Assembly: GCF_004339595.1 (NCBI RefSeq)
Contig: NZ_SMFU01000012.1
Span: forward strand, 1 to 64,000
DNA from: Marinobacterium mangrovicola
GTDB lineage: Bacteria > Pseudomonadota > Gammaproteobacteria > Pseudomonadales > Balneatricaceae
Direction: 5' to 3'
DNA: 64,000 nt
Shown: positions 17,822 through 27,600 of the stretch, piece after piece
How the letters are laid out: the number at the start of each line of letters is the position of its first letter
Numbering within the stretch: the first letter of the stretch is position 1
Translations under genes and position numbers: made by a program
The notes under the pieces: generated by a model
What the model was told of the DNA's origin: nothing
Database searches by the model: none
What the model saw: the letters and a program-made list of their open reading frames with translations, nothing else

Positions 17822-19423
17822 TCAACCCTCCGCCGCACGGCCCTTCTGCGGGAAGAGTCCGCGCGGGCGTTTCTGAATGAACAGGATGATGAACACCAGT
17901 ACCAGGATCTTGGCGAGAACGGCGCCCGCCCAGGGTTCCAGCAGCTGGTTGATGGTGCCGAGGGTCAAACCCGCCACCAGGGTGCCCCAGAGGTTACCCA
18001 CACCGCCGAATACCACCACCATGAAGGAGTCGATGATGTAGTTCTGGCCCAGGTTCGGACCCACGTTGGTGATCTGTGACAGCGCCACGCCGGCAAGACC
18101 GGCCACACCGGAGCCCAGGGCAAAGGTCATAATATCGACGCGGGTCGCCTTGATCCCCATGGAGCGCGCCATGGCGCGGTTCTGGGTTACGGCGCGCACT
18201 TCCAAGCCGAGACGGGTCTTGCGCATGATCAGCATCAGGCCGAAGAACACCACCAGCGCAAAGCCGATGATGTAGAGGCGGTTCAGCGTCAGGCTCAGGC
18301 CTTCGTTGATCATGATGGAGCCACTCATCCACTCCGGCGTAATCACGGTGCGGTTCAGCGGAGAGATGACGGTACGGACCAGCTGCTGCAGAATCAGGCT
18401 GATACCGAAGGTCGCCAGCAGGGTTTCCAGCGGACGCCCCTTGAGGTGCTGGATAACGCTACGCTCGATCGCCACACCGGCCAGCGCGGCCACCAGGAAA
18501 CCGGCGGGGATAGAAAGTATCAGCGCCAGACCCGGCTGGCCCGGCAGCAACTGCTGCATGCCCCAGGTGGTATAGGCACCGAGCATGATCAACTCACCGT
18601 GGGCCATGTTGATAACACCCATGACACCGAAGGTGATCGCCAAACCGATCGCGGCCAGCACCAGCACCGAACCCAGCGAGATACCGAAGTAGAGCGTCTT
18701 CGCCGCATCGTTGATCTTCAGCTTCTGCTCGATGCTCTCCAGCGCCTGCTTGGCCGCAGCGGCCAGTTCGGCGTTATCGCTGTTGGCGGCGCTGTTCAAT
18801 GCCGCGCGGGCATCGGAATTCAGGCTGCCGGACAGAACTTCCACCGAGGCCAGGTCACCCTGCTCGACAACACGGTAGATCGCCACAGCTTCCTGCAGCG
18901 CGGCTTTTACCTCGGCGTTCTCTTCAGCGTTCATGATGTCGCTGATGCGCTTGATCTGGCTTTCGCCGACGCTGCCACGCAGGTCGCGGGCGGCGGCCAG
19001 TCGCTTCGCCGGATCCTCCACGGTCAGGTCGATGACAGACAGAATGCCATCAAGCTCGCTACGCAGAGAGTTGTTGATACGGATGCTGTCCAGGTCACGC
19101 CGGGAGACTTCGCCGAGCTCTTCGCCAGTCAGTGCATCAGCCACGGTCCAGTTGCGGCCGCGGTTGGTCAGCACGATGACAAACGCACCGGTCTCTTCGT
19201 TGCGTGCCAGCTTGCCATCAGAGAAGGCTTCCAGCCATTGCCGCGCACGTTCGTCGCCGCTGGCCGCGATTTCACTGATGATGTCACCCTTTTTAGCGTT
19301 GGGCACATCGGCCAACTGCTGTAAAAGGGATTGCGCCTGCGCATCGTCCGCCTGGGCGGAAAACGCAAACAGGGAGAGCAGACAGGCAGTCAGAAGCAGT
19401 CTGAGCGACCGGGTGATCCTCAT
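17822..19423 (-). CDS. urtB: Urea ABC transporter permease UrtB
   Basis: UrtB is the LivH-type permease of the urea importer. The 533-residue product has a signal peptide (to about residue 25), an exported helical domain of some 200 residues that is typical of UrtB and absent from LivH, then a permease domain with GVMGVINMAHGELIMLGAY and VVVFGGVGNLWGT. It is preceded by a 128-base gap after urtA that contains a GC-rich hairpin. Confidence 0.93.
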   Translation of the reverse strand: MRITRSLRLLLTACLLSLFAFSAQADDAQAQSLLQQLADVPNAKKGDIISEIAASGDERARQWLEAFSDGKLARNEETGAFVIVLTNRGRNWTVADALTGEELGEVSRRDLDSIRINNSLRSELDGILSVIDLTVEDPAKRLAAARDLRGSVGESQIKRISDIMNAEENAEVKAALQEAVAIYRVVEQGDLASVEVLSGSLNSDARAALNSAANSDNAELAAAAKQALESIEQKLKINDAAKTLYFGISLGSVLVLAAIGLAITFGVMGVINMAHGELIMLGAYTTWGMQQLLPGQPGLALILSIPAGFLVAALAGVAIERSVIQHLKGRPLETLLATFGISLILQQLVRTVISPLNRTVITPEWMSGSIMINEGLSLTLNRLYIIGFALVVFFGLMLIMRKTRLGLEVRAVTQNRAMARSMGIKATRVDIMTFALGSGVAGLAGVALSQITNVGPNLGQNYIIDSFMVVVFGGVGNLWGTLVAGLTLGTINQLLEPWAGAVLAKILVLVFIILFIQKRPRGLFPQKGRAAEG

Positions 19424-19492
19424 GGTTGCATCCTATCTTTGAGTTAATTCGAAATGGATCTGTCCCAGACGGGACGGAGGGCGCAGGCACCG

Positions 19493-19506
19493 GGCCGGTA
19501 TCGGCC
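19493..19506 (-). other. GC-rich hairpin between urtA and urtB
   Basis: GGCCG (19493-19497) pairs with CGGCC (19502-19506) around GTAT, inside a longer GC-rich stretch (19491-19514). There is no T tract. A stem here could protect the urtA message or damp downstream expression, which would suit the need for excess binding protein. This is inference. Confidence 0.35.
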
Positions 19507-19551
19507 GGCGCCCGCGGGTATCGCTATTGCAGCCGGTTAATCAGCCGCTCC

Positions 19552-20850
19552 TCAGTTGGAAGCGACTTTTTCGGCACCACCGCAGGTCTTTTCGACCACG
19601 TTGTAGTTACCGCAGAACAGCGGCTTACGCCAATCGCTGATCAGGTCCTTGGAACCCGGCAGGAAGTCGGACCAGGCATCGCCAGCCACGGTGGACGGGG
19701 TTTCCCAGACTACGGAGAACTGGCCGTTGTCCTGGATCTCACCGATCAGCACCGGCTTGGTGATGTGATGGTTCGGCATCATGGTGGCGTAACCACCGGT
19801 CAGGTTCGGTACAGAAACGCCGATGATCGCGTCTTTGACCGCATCAACGTCGGTGGTACCGGCTTTCTTGACCGCCTCAGTCCACATGTTGAAACCGATG
19901 TAGTGCGCTTCCATCGGGTCGTTGGTGACGGCGTTTTCGTCATCCTTGTACGCAACCCACTGATCGATGAAGTCGTAGTTGGCGTCGGCATCCACGCTCA
20001 TGAAGTAGTTCCAGGCGGCCAGGTGACCCACCAGCGGTCCGGTATCGATACCGGAGAGTTCCTGCTCACCCACGGAGAAGGCGACGACCGGGATATCGGA
20101 AGCTGAGATGCCCTGGTTACCCAGTTCGCGGTAGAACGGTACGTTGGCATCGCCATTGATAGTGGAAACCACGGCGGTCTTCTTGCCCTGACTACCGAAC
20201 TCCTTGATGTCCGCCACGATAGACTGCCAGTTGGAGTGACCGAACGGCGTGTAGTTGATCATGATGTCTTCTTCGGCAACACCGTGGTCCTTGAGGTAAG
20301 TTTCCAGGATCTTGTTGGTGGTACGCGGGTAGACGTAGTCGGTACCGGCCAGTACCCAGCGCTCAACACCGATCTCGTTCATCAGGTAATCCACCGCCGG
20401 GATCGCCTGCTGGTTAGGCGCTGCACCGGTGTAGAACACGTTTTCAGAGGATTCTTCGCCTTCGTACTGAACCGGGTAAAACAGCAGGCCGTTCAGCTCT
20501 TCAACCACCGGCAGTACGGACTTACGGGAAACCGAGGTCCAGTTACCGAAGATCACGTCGACTTCTTCCTTGGCCAGCAGCTCACGCGCCTTCTCGGCAA
20601 ACAGCGGCCAGTTTGAAGCGGGGTCCACAACCACCGGCTCCAGTTCGCGACCCAGCAGACCGCCTTTCTCATTCTGCTCTTCAATCAGCATCAGCATGGT
20701 GTCTTTCAGTGTGGACTCACTGATAGCCATGGTGCCAGACAGAGAGTGCAGGATACCTACCTTGATCGGATCCGCGGCCCAGGCCGCCATGGAAAAGCCA
20801 GCTGCACCAACGGTCAGAGCGACACTTGCGGCCAGTGATTTGATCTTCAT
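19552..20850 (-). CDS. urtA: Urea ABC transporter substrate-binding protein UrtA
   Basis: UrtA is the periplasmic urea-binding protein. The 432-residue product has a signal peptide (AWA/AD near 25) and the UrtA family tracts VGILHSLSGTMAISE and FYPVQYEGEESSENVFYTG. It is the first gene of urtABCDE. Its upstream region carries a palindrome (20948-20967). No clear sigma-54 promoter or NtrC pair was seen, so nitrogen control is not shown by the sequence. Confidence 0.94.
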   Translation of the reverse strand: MKIKSLAASVALTVGAAGFSMAAWAADPIKVGILHSLSGTMAISESTLKDTMLMLIEEQNEKGGLLGRELEPVVVDPASNWPLFAEKARELLAKEEVDVIFGNWTSVSRKSVLPVVEELNGLLFYPVQYEGEESSENVFYTGAAPNQQAIPAVDYLMNEIGVERWVLAGTDYVYPRTTNKILETYLKDHGVAEEDIMINYTPFGHSNWQSIVADIKEFGSQGKKTAVVSTINGDANVPFYRELGNQGISASDIPVVAFSVGEQELSGIDTGPLVGHLAAWNYFMSVDADANYDFIDQWVAYKDDENAVTNDPMEAHYIGFNMWTEAVKKAGTTDVDAVKDAIIGVSVPNLTGGYATMMPNHHITKPVLIGEIQDNGQFSVVWETPSTVAGDAWSDFLPGSKDLISDWRKPLFCGNYNVVEKTCGGAEKVASN

Positions 20851-20936
20851 TGCATGAACCCCCTTGGGATTAGATGAAAAGTTCTCAGCACAGGACCGAT
20901 TATTCTTCCCACTCTTATTGCGCGGTATGCGCGTAA

Positions 20937-20967
20937 TGACGCAGTGGACTACGTCATTTGACGTAGT
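20937..20967. promoter_or_regulatory. Palindromic operator-like site upstream of urtA
   Basis: ACTACGTCA (20948-20956) and TGACGTAGT (20959-20967) form a perfect 9+9 inverted repeat with a TT spacer. A third, near-identical half-site TGACGCAGT lies at 20937-20945. The array is about 90 bases upstream of urtA and about 160 upstream of the lipoprotein gene on the other strand. The binding protein is unknown. Confidence 0.5.
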
Positions 20968-21127
20968 GGGCGTTCAGCGCGGTGGCAAAATCGTGAAAAA
21001 CCCTGCGTATCACTGCATCCAATCTCTGCAGACAAGTTAGGCGAACATGCAAAAGATACGGTTAACTTGCAGCTATCTGTTAAAAAAACTAGTCTCTTTA
21101 CTCACATTACTGTCATGGAATAGAGTC

Positions 21128-22003
21128 ATGTTGAAACCGCTGGTGATCGTCTGCCTCGCCCTTCTATTGGGAGCTTGTTCATTTACTCCCCATCAGAACA
21201 TCGCCCTGGAGCGTAATGAGCTGGCCAAGCGGCAGCTAGCTCAGAGCGGTAATCTAAACGAACTCGATTTTGACGGTACGCCGCTTTGCGCCGCAGCCCT
21301 TACAAACAATATGGAAATGGCACGTTACCTTTTGGATAAAGGTGCCAAGGTCAACTTCGGTAATGCTGAAGGCTACCGATCCAAGACCGCACTGCACTCT
21401 GCAGCAGCGGTGGGCTCAATTGAAATCGCCAAGCTTTTGATGGCCCACGGCGCTGACCTGAGCATTCGTAACCGTGAGAACATGACCCCCCTTGAACTCG
21501 CCAGAGCAGAGGGCCAACCCGCAATGGTTGAACTACTGACCAGGTACGAATCCGCACTCACCGACTGGGAAGCAACGAAAAACAGCAACAGCGTTACGGC
21601 TTACCAGCAGTTTTTGCGCGACCACCCCGGTTCACTGTATGAACAAGAGGCACAGGCGCAGCTGCAAACCCTGCAGGCAGAAGCGCAGAAGCAGGCTGCT
21701 CTGGATGCCATGGAGGCACAGCTGCCGGTTAGTGTGCGTCGCGACAAATATATGCTGCAGCTCTCCAACTACCTGAAACAGCAGGATTATCAGAAAGCGC
21801 TGGAGATCTTCCCTAAGCTTGAGGCACTGCCTACGGCAATCGATCCATCGTTCAACTACTTCTATGGCGAAGCACTGCTGAGAACCAACCAGCCGCAGCG
21901 AGCGCTGGAAAAACTCTATCGCTACGTTAACCAGCAGGGGTCGGGCGCCACTCACTACACCCCAGCGCTGCAGCTGATCAACCAGGCTGAGTCCAGGCTT
22001 TAA
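21128..22003 (+). CDS. Ankyrin-repeat lipoprotein of unknown function
   Basis: The 291-residue product from ATG 21128 begins with a lipoprotein signal (LLGAC, lipidated cysteine 17), followed by about three ankyrin repeats (for example GYRSKTALHSAAAVGSIEIA and NMTPLELARAEGQPAMVELL). A linker and a helical, TPR-like C-terminal half rich in glutamine and alanine follow. The frame is open from 21047, but only the start at 21128 gives a proper lipobox. It probably acts as a protein-binding scaffold in the envelope. The gene lies 15 bases before the next one, so the two likely form an operon. Confidence 0.75.
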   Translation: MLKPLVIVCLALLLGACSFTPHQNIALERNELAKRQLAQSGNLNELDFDGTPLCAAALTNNMEMARYLLDKGAKVNFGNAEGYRSKTALHSAAAVGSIEIAKLLMAHGADLSIRNRENMTPLELARAEGQPAMVELLTRYESALTDWEATKNSNSVTAYQQFLRDHPGSLYEQEAQAQLQTLQAEAQKQAALDAMEAQLPVSVRRDKYMLQLSNYLKQQDYQKALEIFPKLEALPTAIDPSFNYFYGEALLRTNQPQRALEKLYRYVNQQGSGATHYTPALQLINQAESRL

Positions 22004-22018
22004 CGGCAAGGAGGCCAG

Positions 22019-23746
22019 ATGTTCAGCAAAGCACTCCCGTTGAATACAACCCTGCTGGCACTGTGCCTGCTGCTGGCAGGCCTGTTCAGTCTACCGGCCC
22101 GGGCAGAGCTGAGCACCGAGGCGTTCGAGAAGCAGCTGGACCTCAGTATCCGCAGCGCCTGTCACGGCTACATGGTCGATGCCCTGCCCGACTTTCTCTC
22201 CGATGCCAGAGACTGGCTCAATGAAAGCTCGCCCTTCTGTCAGACGGTACGCACCCTGGGGCAGAACCGGTCTGCATATGCAGAACTCAAACGCCAGAAC
22301 AGCAGCCTAGATTACCGTCAGGACCCTGAATACCGGATCAAATACCTGAGCGGCTATAACGCGGATCTCTATCGTCACAGCGACTGTAACGACTGGATGT
22401 GTGAGCAGGTGCGTAACCGCGCCTACTCCGCCGGGCACCCGATCAGCCTCAGTGACTACAAGCAGGTGGAACAGTATTGCGGCGGCCGCTACGGCTGTAT
22501 CGAAAGCTGGTTCAAGAGCTGGCCTCGTGCCCTGCCTCAAGCCAAGCCACAGAACAACGGCATGTCCCTGGACCAGCTGATGGCTGGCGGTGGCACATCC
22601 GGCACCGCCAACAACAGCCAACCGGCAACGGGCGGTCTCAGCCTTGATTCGATGCTGGGCACTCCTGAGACCTCTGCCCAACCGGCAGCCCAACCCAGCG
22701 CGGGTTCCCTCGATGCCAGCCTGGCGCTCGAGCAACCCGCCAAACGCGCCCAGGATGCCACCAGCGGCTCTGTAAGCCTCGACAGCGTCTTTGAGGGGCG
22801 GGAACAGATGGCAATGGAGGAGCTGAGCGTCGATCTGAACTACTTCAACGACCAGATGCAGAAAGCCTGTACATGTTCACTGGGCAACAGCGGCTGTTAC
22901 CAGCTACCGGCCGAATCCCTGCTTGCCAAGGCCAACGAAACCGAACAGCAGCGCTACGCAGCCTGTACCGAGTGGCAACAGGCCCGCCAGGAGCAGCCGG
23001 CCAACTCCGACCTTCTCAACAACCTGCTGACCCGGGTCGTGCATCTGAACGAAAGGGTCGACGACCTGGATGAGGGCATGGAAAAACGGATCGCGGCCTG
23101 GCAGGAAGAGCGCCGCCAGATGATCGCGCAACAACAGCAGGAAGCGGAAGATCGCTCCAACTCGGCATTTTTCGCCGGTGTTGCGACAGTGCTGCTGCAG
23201 ACAGGAGCGGTCGCCAACGGCAGCCTGTCTGCCGAGCAGGCTGCGCAAAACGCCTTCAACGTCACCCAGAGTATCGAAAACGGTGAAGACTGGGCCTCCA
23301 GCATGGGCAGCGCTCTGACCTCATCGATACCGCAATACTCCTCACCTCAGATAGACAGCAACATCGGCTCCGGTATGCCGGCGGCGTCTGGCACTCAGGC
23401 TCAAGCGGCCCAGCCCAGGGCGGTCGCCCAGGCTCAATCCCTCGCCAGCAGCCGCTACGCGGTTTGTACCACCGAACGCTCGGGTACCGCAGTTACGGCT
23501 GGCTGCATAGGGTTCAGGGAGGAAAATAACGGCAGCAGCGCCTGTTCCGGCCCAAACTGCGCCGACAGCCTGGCAGAACTCTGTCGTCAGGTCGGCGCCA
23601 GAACCGGCACTCCGCTGCAGTGGTGGGCATCGGGCCTCGGCACTTTCGCCAGCATGGGCCAGTGCATCGCCAAGTGTGAAAACGATTACGGCGTAGCGAA
23701 CTGGGGGCAATACGGCAGGAAGTGTCTTGGTTCGGTCAGCCAGTAA
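22019..23746 (+). CDS. Large cysteine-rich secreted protein, unrecognised family
   Basis: I do not recognise this 575-residue protein. It has a signal peptide (ARA/EL near 28-29) and a good ribosome-binding site (AAGGAGG). About 19 cysteines are spread in pairs such as CNDWMC, CGGRYGC and CTCSLGNSGC, suggesting many disulfides. A low-complexity middle carries a degenerate repeat of the type SLDxxLxG (MSLDQLMAGG, LSLDSMLGTP, GSLDASLALE, SVSLDSVFEG). A predicted coiled coil follows (about 345-385). It pairs with the ankyrin lipoprotein and ends 18 bases from the convergent regulator gene. Confidence 0.7.
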   Translation: MFSKALPLNTTLLALCLLLAGLFSLPARAELSTEAFEKQLDLSIRSACHGYMVDALPDFLSDARDWLNESSPFCQTVRTLGQNRSAYAELKRQNSSLDYRQDPEYRIKYLSGYNADLYRHSDCNDWMCEQVRNRAYSAGHPISLSDYKQVEQYCGGRYGCIESWFKSWPRALPQAKPQNNGMSLDQLMAGGGTSGTANNSQPATGGLSLDSMLGTPETSAQPAAQPSAGSLDASLALEQPAKRAQDATSGSVSLDSVFEGREQMAMEELSVDLNYFNDQMQKACTCSLGNSGCYQLPAESLLAKANETEQQRYAACTEWQQARQEQPANSDLLNNLLTRVVHLNERVDDLDEGMEKRIAAWQEERRQMIAQQQQEAEDRSNSAFFAGVATVLLQTGAVANGSLSAEQAAQNAFNVTQSIENGEDWASSMGSALTSSIPQYSSPQIDSNIGSGMPAASGTQAQAAQPRAVAQAQSLASSRYAVCTTERSGTAVTAGCIGFREENNGSSACSGPNCADSLAELCRQVGARTGTPLQWWASGLGTFASMGQCIAKCENDYGVANWGQYGRKCLGSVSQ

Positions 23747-23764
23747 GCTCGCTGCAACAGAGGC

Positions 23765-24676
23765 TTAATCGCTGACGAGTATCCGCAGCGCCACTCCCGC
23801 TGCAGCGGTGCGGTTTTCCACACCCAGTACCGGATAGACCAGCTCAAGGTGCTTGTTCACCGTGCGCGGGCTCATGCCGAGGATCTCGCCGATCTCCTTG
23901 TTGGTTTTGCCGTTGGCAACCCAGTAGAGCACTTCGGCGGCGCGTGGTGTCAGATCCAGGCGGGCCTGCAACAGCGTCGGGCCCGTGCCGTCTGACTCAT
24001 CCACCAGCTTGAGCAGGTAATCGCCGTTCTCCTGGCGGCTCACCAGGCGCACCGCCAGCGGCTGGGGCAGGCCTTTCAGCGACAGCCTTTCATTCAGCCC
24101 CGGTATGCTCTGTAACCACTGCGCCAGCTGCGGCTCCAGTTTGTCACGCACCCGGCTCTCATCCACATCGGCTCTGGCCAGCAGCGCATGAGCCTGGGGC
24201 GTAGCCCAGCCGAAACGCCCTTCCGCCGTTACGGTGATCAGATGCTGGCCGGTGGTATCCAGCGCAGAGTAGGCGTTTTGCGTCATTCGCGCGTTGCTCA
24301 GGTGCACCCGCATCCGCGCCAGCAGCTCATCCGGATTGATCGGCTTGGTGAGATAGTCGACGCCACCGGCGTCGAGGCCGCGCACCACATCCTGGGTATC
24401 GGTCAGGCCGGTCATGAAAATTACCGGTATCGCGCAGAGATCCGGGTCCGCCTTCAGCGCCTCGCAGGTTTCGAAGCCGTTCATATGCGGCATCATCGCG
24501 TCCAGCAGGATGATATCGGGCCGCATGCGCCGGGCGATGCTCAGTGCCTGCCGCCCCTCCAGCGCCACCAGCACGTCGAGCCCCGCGACTTCCAGCGTAT
24601 CGTTGATCAGACTCAGGGCGTCCGGCGCATCGTCGACCACCAGCACCAGATCCTGTCGTTCACTCCATTCACTCAT
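23765..24676 (-). CDS. LuxR-family response regulator
   Basis: The 303-residue protein has an N-terminal receiver domain (about 10-125) with acidic pair VVDDAP, phospho-acceptor Asp59 in LLDAMMP, and the conserved threonine and lysine (FMTG, LTKP). A middle region of about 110 residues with a PAS-like look follows, then a C-terminal LuxR/NarL helix-turn-helix (LTPRAAEVLYWVANGKTNKEIG). Its start overlaps the stop of the histidine kinase gene by 4 bases, so the two are a cognate pair. Targets are unknown; the nearby urt operon and the symporter gene are candidates. Confidence 0.9.
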   Translation of the reverse strand: MSEWSERQDLVLVVDDAPDALSLINDTLEVAGLDVLVALEGRQALSIARRMRPDIILLDAMMPHMNGFETCEALKADPDLCAIPVIFMTGLTDTQDVVRGLDAGGVDYLTKPINPDELLARMRVHLSNARMTQNAYSALDTTGQHLITVTAEGRFGWATPQAHALLARADVDESRVRDKLEPQLAQWLQSIPGLNERLSLKGLPQPLAVRLVSRQENGDYLLKLVDESDGTGPTLLQARLDLTPRAAEVLYWVANGKTNKEIGEILGMSPRTVNKHLELVYPVLGVENRTAAAGVALRILVSD

Positions 24677-27600
24677 TTGGCCTGCCCCAGATATTCGGCC
24701 AGCCGGCCGAACTGCATTCCATCAGATAACTGTGTCAGGTGCGCCAGCTGCGCGCTGCTGAGCAGCTCAGCCTGCTGAATCTGCTCCAATACCTGCCGCA
24801 CACCGCGGCGATAGCCGATCTCCGCATAGCCGCGCAGCTCACGGACCAGCGGATGATCCGGAACCTCCTCGCCGGCCGCTGAGGTCAGCGGCACCAAGGT
24901 CTCAGCCTTCACCGGCTCAGGCGCTTTCGCCTGTTTGCGGGCCCAATCCAGCTTTAAAAAATGGCCAATCCGGTCCAACAGCAGCTGACTACTCACCGGC
25001 TTCACCAGGTAATCGTCATACACGGCGCTGCCCGCTGGCTGACGACGCTGCTCCTGTACATCGGCGGAGAGCATCAGAATCGGCTCTGAATGACCCTGGC
25101 GGCGCAGCTCGGCCGCCAGATCCAGGCCATTCATTCCCGGCATCGATATATCGAGCAGGTACAGGTCCGGTTTGACCTCCTCTATCAACTCCAGGCAGGC
25201 CTGAGCACTGCGCGCCTCGTAAACTTTAAAGCCCAGAGGTTGCAGCATATCGGAGAGCAGGCCGCGCAACACAGGATCATCATCCACCACACAAAACGTT
25301 TTACGCTCACCGGCATAGCCGATGACTGGTTCCTGCACCGCCACGGCCGCCGGCGTATCCACCCAGGGCAGCATCAGCGATACCTTGAAACGGCTACCCT
25401 CACCAGGCGTACTGGTAGCCTGGAGGTCGCCACCCATGATCTCGGTGAGCAGCTTGACAATGGTCAGCCCCAAACCACTGCCCGGCAGATCCGCCGTGGA
25501 GGCGGTGCGCACCCGCTCGAACGGATCGAACACCCGCTCCAGGTCGGCTTTGTCGATCCCGACCCCGGTATCCTCGATCACAAACTCCGCCACCTGGTTG
25601 CGGTATCTCAGCCGGAAGCGTACTTCGCCCTGTGGGGTGTACTTCACCGCATTGGAAAGCAGGTTAATCAGAATCTGCCGCAACCGCTTTTCATCGGTCA
25701 TCACCACCTGGGGCAGACGTTCCGGCACCTCGGAGATAAAGTTCACCCCTTTCTGCGCCGCCTGAAAGGCAAACATCTGCTCCAGCTGCACGATCAGCTC
25801 CGGCAGCAGCACCGGGCCGCGGCAGAGCTCCAGCCTGCCCGCCTCGATGCGGGAGATATCCAGCAGCCCCTCGATCAGATCCGCCAGGTACTGCCCGCTC
25901 CTGTGGATAATTTTAAGCCCTTCGCTATCGGCCTTCTCCAGCGAATCGCGGCCCTGGATCAGTTGTGCATAACCGATGATCGACTGTAGCGGCGTTCGCA
26001 GCTCGTGGCTGATTCCGCTCATGTAACGGCTTTTGGCTTCACTGGCGCGCTCAGCCACCTCTTTCGCCGCCTGCAGCTCCCGGTCGGTCTCTTCGTGGGC
26101 CTCGATCTCCTGCAGCAGCTTCAGCGTCTGCCGGTTGGATTCCTGCTGCGCCACCACCCGACTCTCATGGGCCAGCAGGAACAACCAGGTCACCACACCG
26201 GCAACGATCAACAGTACGAAAAACAACGTTATCAGCGCCTGCGCCAGCAACTGCGCCATCTGCGGTGTCACCGGGTCCATCTGCCGGTAGACGATCGCCA
26301 TCAACCCCGCCAGCAGCAGCGTGACGGTCAACAACAGGCTGACAAAGCGTCCGAGACGGGAATCGATCCGACGAATCCACTTCGGTGAGAAGAACAGCCG
26401 CAGGAAACCCACCACCTGATGACCAAAACGCGCCTCGGGTTTGCAACTATCGAGACAGCGAGAGTCCAGCGAGCAGCAGAGCGAGCAGATCGGCAGTTCA
26501 TAGGCCGGGCAGTAGCTCATATCCTCATGTTCAAACTGATTTTCGCAGACCCCGCAGGTGTGGCGGTTCGCCTTGCCCTCGGGCAAAAGTTCCAGGGTCA
26601 GCGAGTCCCTGGCGAGGTAATAACGTCCGCCGGTGGCCCAGCCGATCAACGGCACCATGACAAAACAAACACCAAGGCTGATAAAGTGACTCAGTGTGCG
26701 GGCAACTTCGCCGAAAAGGCCGAGATAAGCGAGCAAACCGATCAATACGGCCGTGGCCATGGAGCCCACGCCCACCGGGTTTACGTCATAAAGGTGGGAG
26801 CGTTTGAACTCTACCTTTTTCGGGCTCAGCCCCAGCGGCTTGTTGATCATCAGATCCGCCGACAGTGAACCCAGCCAGCTCACCGCAACGATGGCAAAAA
26901 CCCCGAGAATCGCTTCCAGCGCCTGGTAGATCCCCAGCTCCATCAGGATCAGCGCGATGGTCACGTTAAACACCAGCCAGACCACACGGCCGGGGTGGTT
27001 ATGAGTCAGCCGCGAGAAGAAGTTGGACCAGGCGATGGATCCGGCATAGGCGTTAGTCAGGTTGATCTTCATCTGCGAGATAATCACCATCACTCCGGCA
27101 ATCAGCAACGCGGCCCCTTCCGAGTGGGTCAGATAATTGAACACCCGCTGATACATCAACGTGGGGTCCGTTGCCGCCACAAAAGAGGCGGTTTCAGAGA
27201 AGATCAGGTAGGCCAGGAACGAGCCCAGCAGCATCTTGATGACACCGATCACCACCCAGCCCGGCCCGGAGAGCAGCATCCAGAACCACCAGCGCTTGCG
27301 GTTCTCACGGGTTTTCTCCGGCATGAAGCGCAGGTAGTCCACCTGCTCGCCGATCTGCGCCACCATGGCGAAAAACACCGACGCCGCGGCGCCGAATAGC
27401 ATCAGGTCAAAGCCTGCGCCATGCTCTAGGCCGCGTGGCACGAAGGCGGTCCAGCCCTCGTAACGCTCCGATTCATGCACGATCACCAGTCCCAGAGCAC
27501 TGACCTGCAACAGCAGCCAGATCGGCTGGGTTCCCACCTGGAAACGACTGATGGCGGTGATACCGTGGGTCACCACCGGGATCACCGCGATGGCACTGAG

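Noticed and set aside
25090..25989. A 299-codon open frame on the plus strand inside the hybrid kinase gene
   Set aside because: Antisense to intact kinase and receiver motifs; composition is shadow-like.
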